Below, piece by piece: positions 26,209-33,700 of a stretch of DNA of 64,000 nucleotides. Made by a program: the position numbers and the translations under genes. How positions within the stretch are numbered: position 1 is the first letter of the stretch; each line of letters begins with the position of its first letter. The stretch is from an uncultured Eisenbergiella sp. (GTDB lineage: Bacteria > Bacillota > Clostridia > Lachnospirales > Lachnospiraceae). The notes under the pieces are model-generated. The model was not told the origin of the DNA. It ran no database searches and was given only the letters and a program-made list of their open reading frames with translations. Location: the NCBI GenBank assembly GCA_910585455.1, contig CAJUEL010000016.1, forward strand, positions 33,541-97,540, written 5' to 3'.

Positions 26209-27334
26209 TATCTGGCTGCGCATTTTTGATTTAAGAAAGCGAAACAAAATCGGCCAGCGCGCGCTGGCGGACAGGCTGGGCGTTTCCATCCAGACAGTGA
26301 GCAAATGGGAAAATGCCGTCAGCATGCCGGATATTTCCCTGCTGCCGGATATCGCGGCATTTTTTCAGGTGACTGTGGACGAGCTTCTGGGCTTAAAGCC
26401 GTTGCCCGGCGAAGAATACATTCCAACGGAAAGCGGGGAAAAGGACTACTGGGAATCCCGTCTTCACTATCTGAAGGCGAGCCGGAAAGCCTTCTGGAAT
26501 GAAGACTATCTGGAATTTCTGGTAAAAAACGTATGGAAGCTCACAAAGCCCGTACAAATTCTGGACTGTGGCTGCGGCTTCGGCTATATGGGGCGAATGC
26601 TTCTGCCCCTGCTGCCGGAAGAAAGCACCTATACGGGAATCGATTTTTCCCGGAACATGATCGAAGCGGGAAAGCGGCTCTTCGCAGAATGCGGTCTTGA
26701 TGGCGAATTTGTCTGCGAGGATTTCCAGACCTGCCGCCTGACGAAAAAGTATGATCTTGTGATCAGCCAAGCGACCCTGCGCCATGTGGGCAACGCGCAG
26801 GCATTCCTCGAAAAAATGATTTCCCATGCAAGGCCCGGCGGTCTGGTCGCCGCAATCGACGTCAACCGTGAACTGGAATCCGATGGCTTCTATATCGACG
26901 GCATGGACTATCAGGAGCTCTGTGCCCGGGACGGCTTCCGGAAGCTGTGGAGCAGAGAGCTTTCCTGCCAGGACCGGGATTACGCCATCGGCATGCGCCT
27001 GCCCGTCATGATGCAAAAAGCCGGGCTTGTCCATGTGGATGTGCGGATGAACGACAAAGTCAGCTTCCTTTCGCCGGACAGGGCAGACCACGCGGAAATG
27101 CTGGAAAGCCTTCTATCCGAAAAGCAATGGGACAAGGCGTGCAGCCCGGAAGAAGAGGAAAAACTGATTTTGCAGTTTGTCAACCACGGGATGGACCGGA
27201 ATGAGGCAGAGCGTTACTGCCGCAGGCAGCGCAAGATTCAGGCATATGTGGAAAAAAACCGGGAAAGCCTGACCTGGCTGCAGTGGCGCGGCCTGGTCAT
27301 CAGCTATGGGTGGAAGCAATTTAAGGAATTCTAA
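26201..27334 (+). CDS. XRE helix-turn-helix fused to SAM-dependent methyltransferase
   Basis: A 377-residue fusion. Residues 6-62 are a Cro/CI HTH (RALADRLGVSIQTVSKWENA), and from about 80 on there is a class I methyltransferase with motif I LDCGCGFGYMG near 124-134, an acidic post-I residue in TGIDFSRNM near 150, and ISQATLRHVGNA near 190. The fused HTH suggests a regulator that also modifies a small molecule, or a DNA-tethered methyltransferase; this combination is seen in Firmicutes but the substrate is unknown. It overlaps the GNAT gene by 8 bp and is probably co-transcribed from the region facing TetR. Confidence 0.85.
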   Translation: MANIWLRIFDLRKRNKIGQRALADRLGVSIQTVSKWENAVSMPDISLLPDIAAFFQVTVDELLGLKPLPGEEYIPTESGEKDYWESRLHYLKASRKAFWNEDYLEFLVKNVWKLTKPVQILDCGCGFGYMGRMLLPLLPEESTYTGIDFSRNMIEAGKRLFAECGLDGEFVCEDFQTCRLTKKYDLVISQATLRHVGNAQAFLEKMISHARPGGLVAAIDVNRELESDGFYIDGMDYQELCARDGFRKLWSRELSCQDRDYAIGMRLPVMMQKAGLVHVDVRMNDKVSFLSPDRADHAEMLESLLSEKQWDKACSPEEEEKLILQFVNHGMDRNEAERYCRRQRKIQAYVEKNRESLTWLQWRGLVISYGWKQFKEF

Positions 27335-27434
27335 AGGAAAAAAGCCTTGTTCCCGAAAGAAAAATACGGTATAGTAAGCGATATTGGTAAAGCAAAGAGC
27401 AGGGCGGCGCGCCCTGCAGACCGATTGCTTCGGG

Positions 27435-27464
27435 GTAACAGTTTGGACCTGTCCAACCTGTTAC
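27435..27464. repeat. family A palindrome, minimal form
   Basis: GTAACAGTTTGGAC-CTG-TCCAACCTGTTAC ends only about 20 bp upstream of the vanZ-like start codon, so the hairpin would sit in the 5' leader next to the ribosome site. The interior differs from other copies by compensatory changes (TTTGGAC/TCCAACC), keeping the pairing. Confidence 0.85.
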
Positions 27465-27485
27465 GCGCCGGGAAAGGCTGCACAC

Positions 27486-28040
27486 ATGAAATACGTTTTA
27501 CTGACCGTCAAAAAAATGCTGCGTTATCTGCTAAAGCCCCTGTCCTTTGTGCCAGCGCTGTGCATGATGTATCTCATTTTCTCGTTTTCCGCCCAAAACG
27601 GCGCACAATCCGCACAGCTGAGCGCAGAGGTGGGCACAGGTCTGTTTTCTTCCCTGAACCATCTTTTCCGGTTGGATATCGAACCCGCCCGGCTCGCTTA
27701 TTACGCGGATGCCTTTCAATTTTATATCCGCAAGCTGGCCCACATTACGGAATATTTCCTTCTGGCCGTCTCCGTAGCGCTGCCGCTGTACGTGTACCGC
27801 CTGCGGGGCTTTTGGCTCCTTGTGGTGGCTGGCGCTTTCTGCGTCTGCTTCGCCTGCCTGGACGAGTACCATCAGTCCTTTGTTGCGGGGCGCTCCGCCT
27901 CTGCCAGGGATGTGGCGATTGACAGCATCGGCATTTTGATCGGTATCTACGCGACCAGAATTTTCGGATTCATCGGACGCAAAACGATTTTCGCCCCCCT
28001 GTCCCTTTCCCGCAGAAAGCGAAAATACCGTGATTCATGA
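27486..28040 (+). CDS. VanZ-like membrane protein
   Basis: A 184-residue membrane protein with about four membrane helices. The VanZ signature is clear: RKLAHITEYFLLA near residue 83 and DEYHQSFVAGRSASARDVAIDS spread over about 126-147. Family members are found across Firmicutes; VanZ itself gives low-level teicoplanin resistance, but most homologues have unknown function. The start at 27486 follows GGGAAAGG by about 8 bases. A family A hairpin sits right upstream and another palindrome right downstream. Confidence 0.85.
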   Translation: MKYVLLTVKKMLRYLLKPLSFVPALCMMYLIFSFSAQNGAQSAQLSAEVGTGLFSSLNHLFRLDIEPARLAYYADAFQFYIRKLAHITEYFLLAVSVALPLYVYRLRGFWLLVVAGAFCVCFACLDEYHQSFVAGRSASARDVAIDSIGILIGIYATRIFGFIGRKTIFAPLSLSRRKRKYRDS

Positions 28041-28076
28041 GCAATCACATTATGGGCTTTGTTACAATTCACACAC

Positions 28077-28133
28077 AATGGCAGTCAGTTTTCCGGCCCG
28101 CTTCCGGTAGCCGCCGCCAAACTGACTGGCATT
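28077..28133. repeat. inverted repeat between convergent vanZ and mocR genes
   Basis: AATGGCAGTCAGTTT and AAACTGACTGGCATT form a stem of about 14 bp with one bulge around a GC-rich loop containing CCGG repeats. It ends 4 bp before the convergent MocR stop codon and may act as a bidirectional terminator, although T-runs are short. Confidence 0.6.
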
Positions 28134-28136
28134 GAT

Positions 28137-29531
28137 TCACACAAAAAATTCCCGTCCGTTTCCTTCCAGAATTTCTTTCAGCCTCCACAGCGCCCCTTCC
28201 AGCTCTTCCTGTGTGTCCGGGGATACCACCGCCAGCCTGACATAGGAGGATTTTTCCTGATTTAACATGGCAAACCGGTGGGAGCCCAGCACGCGCACGC
28301 CCCTTTTGAGCGCCAGCACCTCAAAGCTTTCTCCGGTCAGCCCTGCCGGAAGCTTAAGCCAGCGGAAAAACCGCGCATCCTTTTTTGTCTCCCCCTCTCC
28401 CAGAATCTGATCATAGATCCGGTTTCTGTCCTCCGCCAGCTGTCTTTTTCTTTCCGCAATTTCAAAAGCCCGCATGCTTTCAATCAGCTCTGCCACAATT
28501 TCCGTATTCAGCGCAGCCGGTTTTAAATTAATGTGCAAAAGCCCGGCGGTCAAAGCTTCCCGATAAGAAGGCGGAAACGCCAGAAACGCCGTCCGCAGCC
28601 CCGCACCCAAAGCCTTGGATACGCTGCAGATATGCACCGTATTTTCCGGCGCCAGCGTAAGAAAGGAGGGCGCCCTCCCCGGCATCAGAAAAGAATAAAT
28701 ATCATCCTCAATGACCACCAGGCCGTGCGCCGTCACAATCTCTGCCAGCTCTCTCCGCCGTTTTTCCGGCATAAATATTCCCGTCGGATTGCTGCAGGTG
28801 GGCATGAGATATACGCCCTTTAACTGCTGCCAGATACAGGCGCTTTTCAGCGCTTCCGGCAGCATCCCGTCTTCATCCGCTTCCAGCGCGATCAGCTGAA
28901 TGTGCAGAAAATTCGCCAGCCCCCGGAAATTCGTGTAGGTGAACGCGTCCACCGCAATTTTATCCCCCGCTTCAAAAAGGGACACCAACGCCACACTGAG
29001 CGCGTTTTGCGCGCCTGCAGCCGGCAGAATGCATGCGGGCATGGCCGGTATGCCAAAAGCATTCATCCATTTCACCGCAGCCAGAAGCTGTCGCCTGCTC
29101 CCCAGCGGCTCCCCGTATTCCATAAGCTTTACGGCTCCCCTCCGGGCAAGCGTTTTCTGCGCGGCGGTCAGAATTTCCTGATTACATTCATAAAAGGGGC
29201 GGATCATTCCCATTTCAATTACCTCCCCGCCCTTTTCCAAAAAAGTATCGCTTTCCAAAACCCCCGGAGAAACGAACGTCCCGCTGCCCGTCACGCCGTA
29301 AATCAGCCCTTTTAATTCACACGCCTTATACGCCCGCGTCACCGTGCTCAGATTCAGATCCAGAAAATCCGCCAGCTCCCGCTGGGGCGGCAGCTTCGTA
29401 TTCTCCGGCAAAGCGCCGGAGCGGATGTCCGCCTCCAGCTTCTCCGCCAGAGATCGATACCATGGCTTTGTAAGCGATACTCTTTCCGGCTTCCACGCCA
29501 TCGGATAATTTTCAAACGAATTGACCGGCAT
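28137..29531 (-). CDS. MocR/GntR-type regulator with aminotransferase domain
   Basis: A 464-residue protein. Residues about 15-85 form a GntR winged helix (PPQRELADFLDLNLSTVTRAY), and the rest is a fold-type I aminotransferase in which the PLP lysine lies in SVSKALGAGLR near 298. MocR regulators use PLP or a PLP-adduct as effector and control vitamin B6, GABA, taurine or D-Ala metabolism genes. The start at 29531 follows GGAGG by 9 bases. It overlaps the upstream histidine-phosphatase remnant by 20 bp, and the pair is divergent from an ECF S-component gene across a perfect palindrome. Vitamin B6 uptake control is a reasonable inference. Confidence 0.88.
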   Translation of the reverse strand: MPVNSFENYPMAWKPERVSLTKPWYRSLAEKLEADIRSGALPENTKLPPQRELADFLDLNLSTVTRAYKACELKGLIYGVTGSGTFVSPGVLESDTFLEKGGEVIEMGMIRPFYECNQEILTAAQKTLARRGAVKLMEYGEPLGSRRQLLAAVKWMNAFGIPAMPACILPAAGAQNALSVALVSLFEAGDKIAVDAFTYTNFRGLANFLHIQLIALEADEDGMLPEALKSACIWQQLKGVYLMPTCSNPTGIFMPEKRRRELAEIVTAHGLVVIEDDIYSFLMPGRAPSFLTLAPENTVHICSVSKALGAGLRTAFLAFPPSYREALTAGLLHINLKPAALNTEIVAELIESMRAFEIAERKRQLAEDRNRIYDQILGEGETKKDARFFRWLKLPAGLTGESFEVLALKRGVRVLGSHRFAMLNQEKSSYVRLAVVSPDTQEELEGALWRLKEILEGNGREFFV

Positions 29532-29808
29532 CGTCGCCCGCCTCCTTTCTTCGTTCCCGCAATGCCCGCTCCAAAACCGGCGTGCAGCCCAAATACCTTC
29601 CCACCGCTTCCACCGTCTGCTTCGTCCGCAGCAGGTCAGAGGAATACAGGATAAATTCCATACCCTCCAGCTCCCGGGAGAGCTTCCTTCCAATATGATC
29701 CGCCTGTTTCATTCCCGTTTCCGACAGCGCCCAGTCCGTCCAGGAACCGACCATGCCGTTTGTGTGGTGAACGGATTGCGTGTGCCGGATCGTAATAATC
29801 GTTTTCAT
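29512..29808 (-). pseudogene. C-terminally truncated histidine phosphatase
   Basis: A 98-residue open frame with the N-terminal half of a phosphoglycerate-mutase-like phosphatase: the catalytic RHTQS near residue 8, LSETGMKQAD near 29 and YSSDLLRTKQTVEAV near 55. It stops after LRERRKE, so the acid/base Glu region and the second catalytic His of the normal 180-210-residue enzyme are missing. The reading frame runs into the start of mocR. It has a good AGGAAGG site, so it is probably still translated. I treat it as a decayed gene. Confidence 0.65.
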
Positions 29809-29832
29809 ATCCTTCCTCTCCCCAACATTGTC

Positions 29833-29860
29833 ATGCATACAATTTTAATATTGTATGCAT
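29833..29860. promoter_or_regulatory. perfect 28-bp palindromic operator between mocR unit and ECF-S gene
   Basis: ATGCATACAAT-TTTAAT-ATTGTATGCAT: 11-bp perfect arms with a 6-bp centre. It lies 25 bp upstream of the truncated phosphatase start and 92 bp from the ECF S-component start, where it could control both directions. MocR or another GntR-type dimer is the natural candidate to bind it. Confidence 0.6.
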
Positions 29861-29951
29861 TTATTTTCAAGCTTATATTGTAATGGATGGCAAAGGAAAT
29901 TGACATTGATTCACGGCCTGACAGGCTGCACACGAAAGGAGAATATTCTGC

Positions 29952-30515
29952 ATGAAAAAAATTACGTTGAAAGAAATCGCCCTGACCGGCGTCATGGCGG
30001 CGGCGGTCTATGTCGCTTCCGCCCTCCTGCAAATCCCGATCCCCACGCCCATCGACAGCACAAGAATCCATATGGGAAATGTGCTGTGCCTGCTTTCCGG
30101 CCTGCTTTTGGGCCCCTTTTATGGCGGGCTTGCCGCGGGCATCGGCTCCATGTTTTTCGACCTGACCAATCCCGCCTACATCGCCTCCGCCCCCTTCACC
30201 TTCGTCTTCAAATTCATCATGGCATGGCTCTGCGGAAAAATTGCGGCACCCCGGCGTGGCGTCACAGGCTCTGATCTGTCCCCGCATGGGCGCAGTCTGC
30301 TTGGCGGATTTTGCGGCGCATTCGCCTATGTGCTCCTCTATCTTTCCAAAAGCTTTATCGAGCACTGCTTCCTGCTTGGTCTTCCCCTCGCCGCAGTGCT
30401 GCCCGTCATCGCCCAGAAGGCTGTCGTTTCCGGCATAAACGCCGTGATTGCGGTCCTCGTCGCGACGCCCCTCGGGCGGCTTCTGCGCCCTGCTCTGCAA
30501 AAAATATGGCGGTGA
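29952..30515 (+). CDS. ECF transporter S component (vitamin uptake)
   Basis: A 187-residue integral membrane protein with about five or six helices. It begins with the LKEIALTGVMAAAVYVAS helix typical of S components and has the RIHMGNVLCLLSGLLLGP and GGLAAGIGSMFFDL segments seen in this superfamily. It would capture a vitamin and dock with a shared energising module (EcfA, EcfA', EcfT) encoded elsewhere. The substrate is not fixed by sequence; divergence from a MocR gene favours a vitamin B6 form, but thiamine-precursor and other specificities remain open. GGAG is 8-9 bases upstream of the ATG. Confidence 0.85.
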   Translation: MKKITLKEIALTGVMAAAVYVASALLQIPIPTPIDSTRIHMGNVLCLLSGLLLGPFYGGLAAGIGSMFFDLTNPAYIASAPFTFVFKFIMAWLCGKIAAPRRGVTGSDLSPHGRSLLGGFCGAFAYVLLYLSKSFIEHCFLLGLPLAAVLPVIAQKAVVSGINAVIAVLVATPLGRLLRPALQKIWR

Positions 30516-30580
30516 CAGAGATTGTATGCTCTATATGAATTCTTAATCACGAGATTGGCTCATAATTAGCAAAGGACATT

Positions 30581-30612
30581 CGTCCCCTTCACATAAGGAA
30601 GTGGAGGGGACG
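30581..30612. repeat. hairpin at the left edge of an AT-rich island
   Basis: CGTCCCCTTCAC-ATAAGGAA-GTGGAGGGGACG forms a stem of about 12 bp with one mismatch. It lies near where GC content falls and may mark or be close to the boundary of transferred DNA. Confidence 0.5.
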
Positions 30613-30643
30613 AGAGTGGCTCTGTATCAAATTACGGTATAGT

Positions 30644-30842
30644 CTATATGGCTATGCCATTTTTTCTTCTTTGGCACGTTTCTGTTTCAAACGTTCTTGT
30701 CGCCCACTTATAAGGTATGTCGGGAAGTGCAGATGTCTTTCGACCTTGCGCCCGCCAATAACTCGCATATTCTTCACACATTAGAGCATAAAACCGTTTG
30801 CCCTGTTCGTTTCCATATTCTCTCGTTAAATCATCATACAGA
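30644..30842 (-). pseudogene. remnant of an unrecognised gene, 5' end missing
   Basis: Reading leftward from about 30842 there is a continuous frame of about 66 codons ending in a TAG at 30646-30644. It has no start codon near its beginning and only one internal ATG. The peptide includes REYGNEQGKRFYALMCEEYA and later KTSALPDIPYKW; it has normal coding composition but I cannot assign a family. It lies directly after the DUF998 stop codon within the AT-rich island and is probably a broken end of mobile DNA. Confidence 0.5.
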
Positions 30843-30852
30843 AAATTGAAAT

Positions 30853-31491
30853 TTAGGACAGCAGATTATGAATAGCTTTGTAAGCAAGGGGACTATACAT
30901 ACTAAGCAAAGCCAGTCGTTCCCACATCCCCTCATATCTCAACATAGTATTTTGAAACTGTTCTTTATCTCCCATAATAAAGCAGATAAAGAAAATCAAT
31001 GCTAAGACAAATGAGATAAGACATATAACACCAAAAACAGTATTTTCCTGCTTAAATGCCAAAATCCCATTTAATAGCGGAAAAATCAAGAATGCCATAA
31101 ATCCGATTGCCGCACCTGTTCCATGTATTTTTGAAGCCGCAGTAACAATGTCTTTATTCTCATTCACATGAAATATGCCTGAAATCAGTCCTGCTCCAAC
31201 AGCAAAAGTTCCCATTGAAATCAGCAATAGAACAGATAAAATCGTATGGTCTGTTCTTGTAATAAAAAAGTATGCAACCGCTACAAATGTCAGAAAACTT
31301 CCAAGCCATATCAACCATGAATTATAAATAACATGAACAGGGCTTTGAGGATTTCCCAATGCACTCATTGCCATTGTTTTATTGTCATATCCCTCATAAT
31401 AACGTCCCAGTATCCACGGAAGAAAAAACTCACCGATAACTGTCAAGAGTATGATTGAATTAAAAAACTTACTGGTTATTATATTTTCCAT
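30853..31491 (-). CDS. DUF998 membrane protein
   Basis: A 212-residue protein with about six hydrophobic helices. The first helix ends in FFLPWILGRYYEGYDN, a typical DUF998 feature, and SALGNPQSPVHVIYNSWLI follows near residue 43. The family has no known function. Codon use is much more AT-rich than in flanking genes. It follows the AbrB-like gene by 11 bp on the same strand and so forms an operon with it, divergent from a PadR regulator. This arrangement suggests PadR control. Confidence 0.82.
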   Translation of the reverse strand: MENIITSKFFNSIILLTVIGEFFLPWILGRYYEGYDNKTMAMSALGNPQSPVHVIYNSWLIWLGSFLTFVAVAYFFITRTDHTILSVLLLISMGTFAVGAGLISGIFHVNENKDIVTAASKIHGTGAAIGFMAFLIFPLLNGILAFKQENTVFGVICLISFVLALIFFICFIMGDKEQFQNTMLRYEGMWERLALLSMYSPLAYKAIHNLLS

Positions 31492-31502
31492 TTCACAATC
31501 TC

Positions 31503-31970
31503 CTAATATCTCTCGATTTCTCCATGAAAATTATGTGCTTTTTCCAGTAGCGGTCCTTTTGCTCCCATTGTAAAAGCAATATCGCTGCTGCGGATAGATA
31601 ACAGTTCCATTCCAGGATGTAATTCCAAAACCTCTGACGTGCTTTGCGGCAGTTTAACAGTTCCATTCTTATCAATCGCAAGCCAGGCATATTTACGTCC
31701 TTTATATTGGATAAATTCACCCTCGGAAAGCTGGCAATCCCTTAATGCGGGACACTCTTGTAATATGTGCCTGAGTTTTGAATTTGACAGCAGCGGATAT
31801 GTAGTGACACAAAAACCTCCCGTTATTTTACTCCCTGTAAAAATGATAACTTTTCCATCCTGCGCAGCATCATATTCCGACAATGCCTGCGGTGGGATGT
31901 GTATTGTTAAATCGGGGTTTATAACAGAAAGTCCAAATACAAATTTGCCCCCTTTATTGAGCTGTGGCAT
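31503..31970 (-). CDS. small protein with two AbrB-like swapped-hairpin segments
   Basis: A 155-residue protein. Two segments of about 45 residues look like SpoVT/AbrB-type beta-hairpin domains: residues 10-52 (LTIHIPPQALSEYD then GKVIIFTGS) and 103-150 (VKLPQSTSEVLELHPGMELL then SSDIAFTMGAKGP). This resemblance is by eye and suggests DNA binding or an MraZ-like fold. The start at 31970 has AGGAGG six bases upstream. It is the first gene of an operon with DUF998 and diverges from padR across two palindromes. Confidence 0.6.
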   Translation of the reverse strand: MPQLNKGGKFVFGLSVINPDLTIHIPPQALSEYDAAQDGKVIIFTGSKITGGFCVTTYPLLSNSKLRHILQECPALRDCQLSEGEFIQYKGRKYAWLAIDKNGTVKLPQSTSEVLELHPGMELLSIRSSDIAFTMGAKGPLLEKAHNFHGEIERY

Positions 31971-32020
31971 AAAAAACCTCCTTTTCCAGTATTTCATTTT
32001 CCATGTTGATATGTTATAAT

Positions 32021-32056
32021 AGTAGTATTTATAAAAACTACTTTATATATAAAGTA
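32021..32056. promoter_or_regulatory. overlapping dyads in the padR divergent promoter
   Basis: AGTAGT-ATTTATAAAA-ACTACT (32021-32042) overlaps the perfect 18-bp palindrome TACTTTATATATAAAGTA (32039-32056). A TATAAT box lies just left at 32015-32020. These are natural operators for the PadR dimer to control itself and the divergent AbrB-like/DUF998 operon. Confidence 0.55.
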
Positions 32057-32091
32057 TTATAAACACAACGGAATGTCAAGGAGGAAATACT

Positions 32092-32634
32092 ATGCTGTCC
32101 AAACCCGCCACAATGCTTTTAGGACTTATCTATGAAAAACCGCTTAACGCATATGAGATAATAAAACTCTTGAATTATATGAATGTAAAATGGTGGTTTA
32201 ACATCGCTGATTCCACGGTATATTCAACTTTAAAAACCCTTGAAAAAAAGGAATTTATATCAGGCACTACCGAAAAAGTCGGCAATATGCCAGACCGTAC
32301 CGTTTACAAGCTCACCGATAACGGGAAAAGCGAATTTGTAAGCACTTTGAAAGCATCCATCCTGCAATTCAACTACGATACAAATATTTTTTCTATTGCC
32401 GCTTTCTTTCTAAGTACATTTACGCTTGATGAACAGCAGGAGCTTTTGCAGGAACGGCTTAATATCCTGCAAAAATACCGTGCAGGGATTGAAAAGCAAA
32501 TCAATCCGCTGTGGGAAAATGAGGTTTCTTCCGCTCATTCCGCAAATGTAAAAAGAATGATTGACCTTGTAGACGCTGAAATAACGGGGACAAACCGTTT
32601 GCTTGAAAGCAGCAATACCAACAACAGACTGTGA
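32092..32634 (+). CDS. PadR-family transcriptional regulator
   Basis: A 180-residue PadR regulator with an N-terminal winged helix (residues 1-80; STVYSTLKTLEKKEFI contains the recognition region, and DRTVYKLTDNGK the wing) and a C-terminal helical dimerisation domain (subtype with a longer tail). PadR proteins respond to phenolics, antibiotics or peptides and usually control adjacent membrane proteins. The start at 32092 has AGGAGG 7 bases upstream. AT-rich codon use matches the rest of the island. Confidence 0.88.
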   Translation: MLSKPATMLLGLIYEKPLNAYEIIKLLNYMNVKWWFNIADSTVYSTLKTLEKKEFISGTTEKVGNMPDRTVYKLTDNGKSEFVSTLKASILQFNYDTNIFSIAAFFLSTFTLDEQQELLQERLNILQKYRAGIEKQINPLWENEVSSAHSANVKRMIDLVDAEITGTNRLLESSNTNNRL

Positions 32635-32643
32635 GGAAAATCC

Positions 32644-32727
32644 ATGACAACAAACAATATCCGCTATTTATACAATGCAGAAACAGGAATTGAACTGATT
32701 TCAGAATCGTTACATACAGTATTATAA
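32644..32727 (+). CDS. 27-codon open frame after padR, possibly truncated
   Basis: An ATG lies 9 bp after the padR stop with GAGG at good spacing and opens a 27-codon frame (MTTNNIRYLYNAETG near its start). It is too short to assign. It could be the intact start of a gene whose rest was lost at the right end of the AT-rich island, or a small accessory peptide. Confidence 0.35.
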   Translation: MTTNNIRYLYNAETGIELISESLHTVL

Positions 32728-32867
32728 ATGACACAATGCATTGGAAAAGCCTATGGATTTTTTTACTATATCCATGTATAATAAGGGAAAACGGCTAAAG
32801 CTTCTGATTAGTCGAATTACCGGGATACATTATGCAATGACTGAAAGGAAAAAGAGGATTCTCAACC

Positions 32868-33689
32868 ATGCTCTACCACTACACCAGCTTCGCCGCCCTG
32901 GACGGCATCATCCGCTGCGCGGAGCTTCGGCTCAACAACATTCTGAATATGAACGACACCTCAGAGATGCGGCTGTTCATCACCGGCCTGTGCCGCGCCG
33001 TCACAGAAAAGCTGCGGGCGGACGGCGATGAAGAAAAAGCGCGCATGACAGAGCAGTTTTTTGAAAAAGAAATAGAAGAGGAATTCCATTATTCCGCCTA
33101 CGCCGCATGCTTTTCCCGGTACCGGGACGACGCCGCCCAGTGGGAGCGCTACGGCTATGGCGGTCAGGGCGTGTGCATCGCGTTCCATGAGGAGCGCATC
33201 CAGAAAATGGTGGGCGGCGCCGTCTTTTTGCAGGAGGTTTCCTACCAAAAGGACATGCGCGAGCATCCTCTCGTGGACGCCTTTTACCACCTCATCAAGG
33301 AGTCTGACGGAATCGCAGATGAGCTTCCCATGCTGCAAAGCCTCATGACGGACGCCTGGATTCAATCGGCCGCCTTCAAGCATCCGTCCTTTGCCAGCGA
33401 AAAGGAATTCCGCCTGGTCGTCTCCCCCTTCATCTGGAACGAATTTGCGGTGGAGCCCAAGTACCACGTTTCCATGGGGCGGATCAAAAAATACTATCCC
33501 CTCGACTTAAACCGAATGTGCGGCAGATTGGACATGCATCTGTCCGATCTGGTGGGAGAAATCATCATCGGGCCCGCCTCCAACCAGTCCCTGCCGATTT
33601 TGCAGGATTATCTGGTGGACTGCGGCCTGCACGCCTTAAAGGACCGGATCACCCTGTCGGACTGTCCGCTACGCAGGCCAAACACATAA
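32868..33689 (+). CDS. DUF2971 protein
   Basis: A 273-residue protein with the family hallmarks: YHYTSFAALDGIIR at the N-terminus, LNDxxE-like MNDTSEM near 26, and CFSRYRDDAAQWERYGYGGQGVCIAF spanning about 80-107 (in pieces: S, QWERY, GxGVCIAF). DUF2971 has no established activity but is widespread in accessory and defence-associated DNA. GC content is back to the genome level, so this gene lies outside the AT-rich island. The ATG at 32868 follows AGAGG. It converges with the MATE gene. Confidence 0.8.
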   Translation: MLYHYTSFAALDGIIRCAELRLNNILNMNDTSEMRLFITGLCRAVTEKLRADGDEEKARMTEQFFEKEIEEEFHYSAYAACFSRYRDDAAQWERYGYGGQGVCIAFHEERIQKMVGGAVFLQEVSYQKDMREHPLVDAFYHLIKESDGIADELPMLQSLMTDAWIQSAAFKHPSFASEKEFRLVVSPFIWNEFAVEPKYHVSMGRIKKYYPLDLNRMCGRLDMHLSDLVGEIIIGPASNQSLPILQDYLVDCGLHALKDRITLSDCPLRRPNT

Positions 33690-33700
33690 GCATATCCACA

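Noticed and set aside
28068..28140. Third member of family A between vanZ and mocR
   Set aside because: The arms (AATGGCAGTCAGTTT) do not match the GTAACAGTTCAG ends; listed as a separate inverted repeat, probably a terminator.
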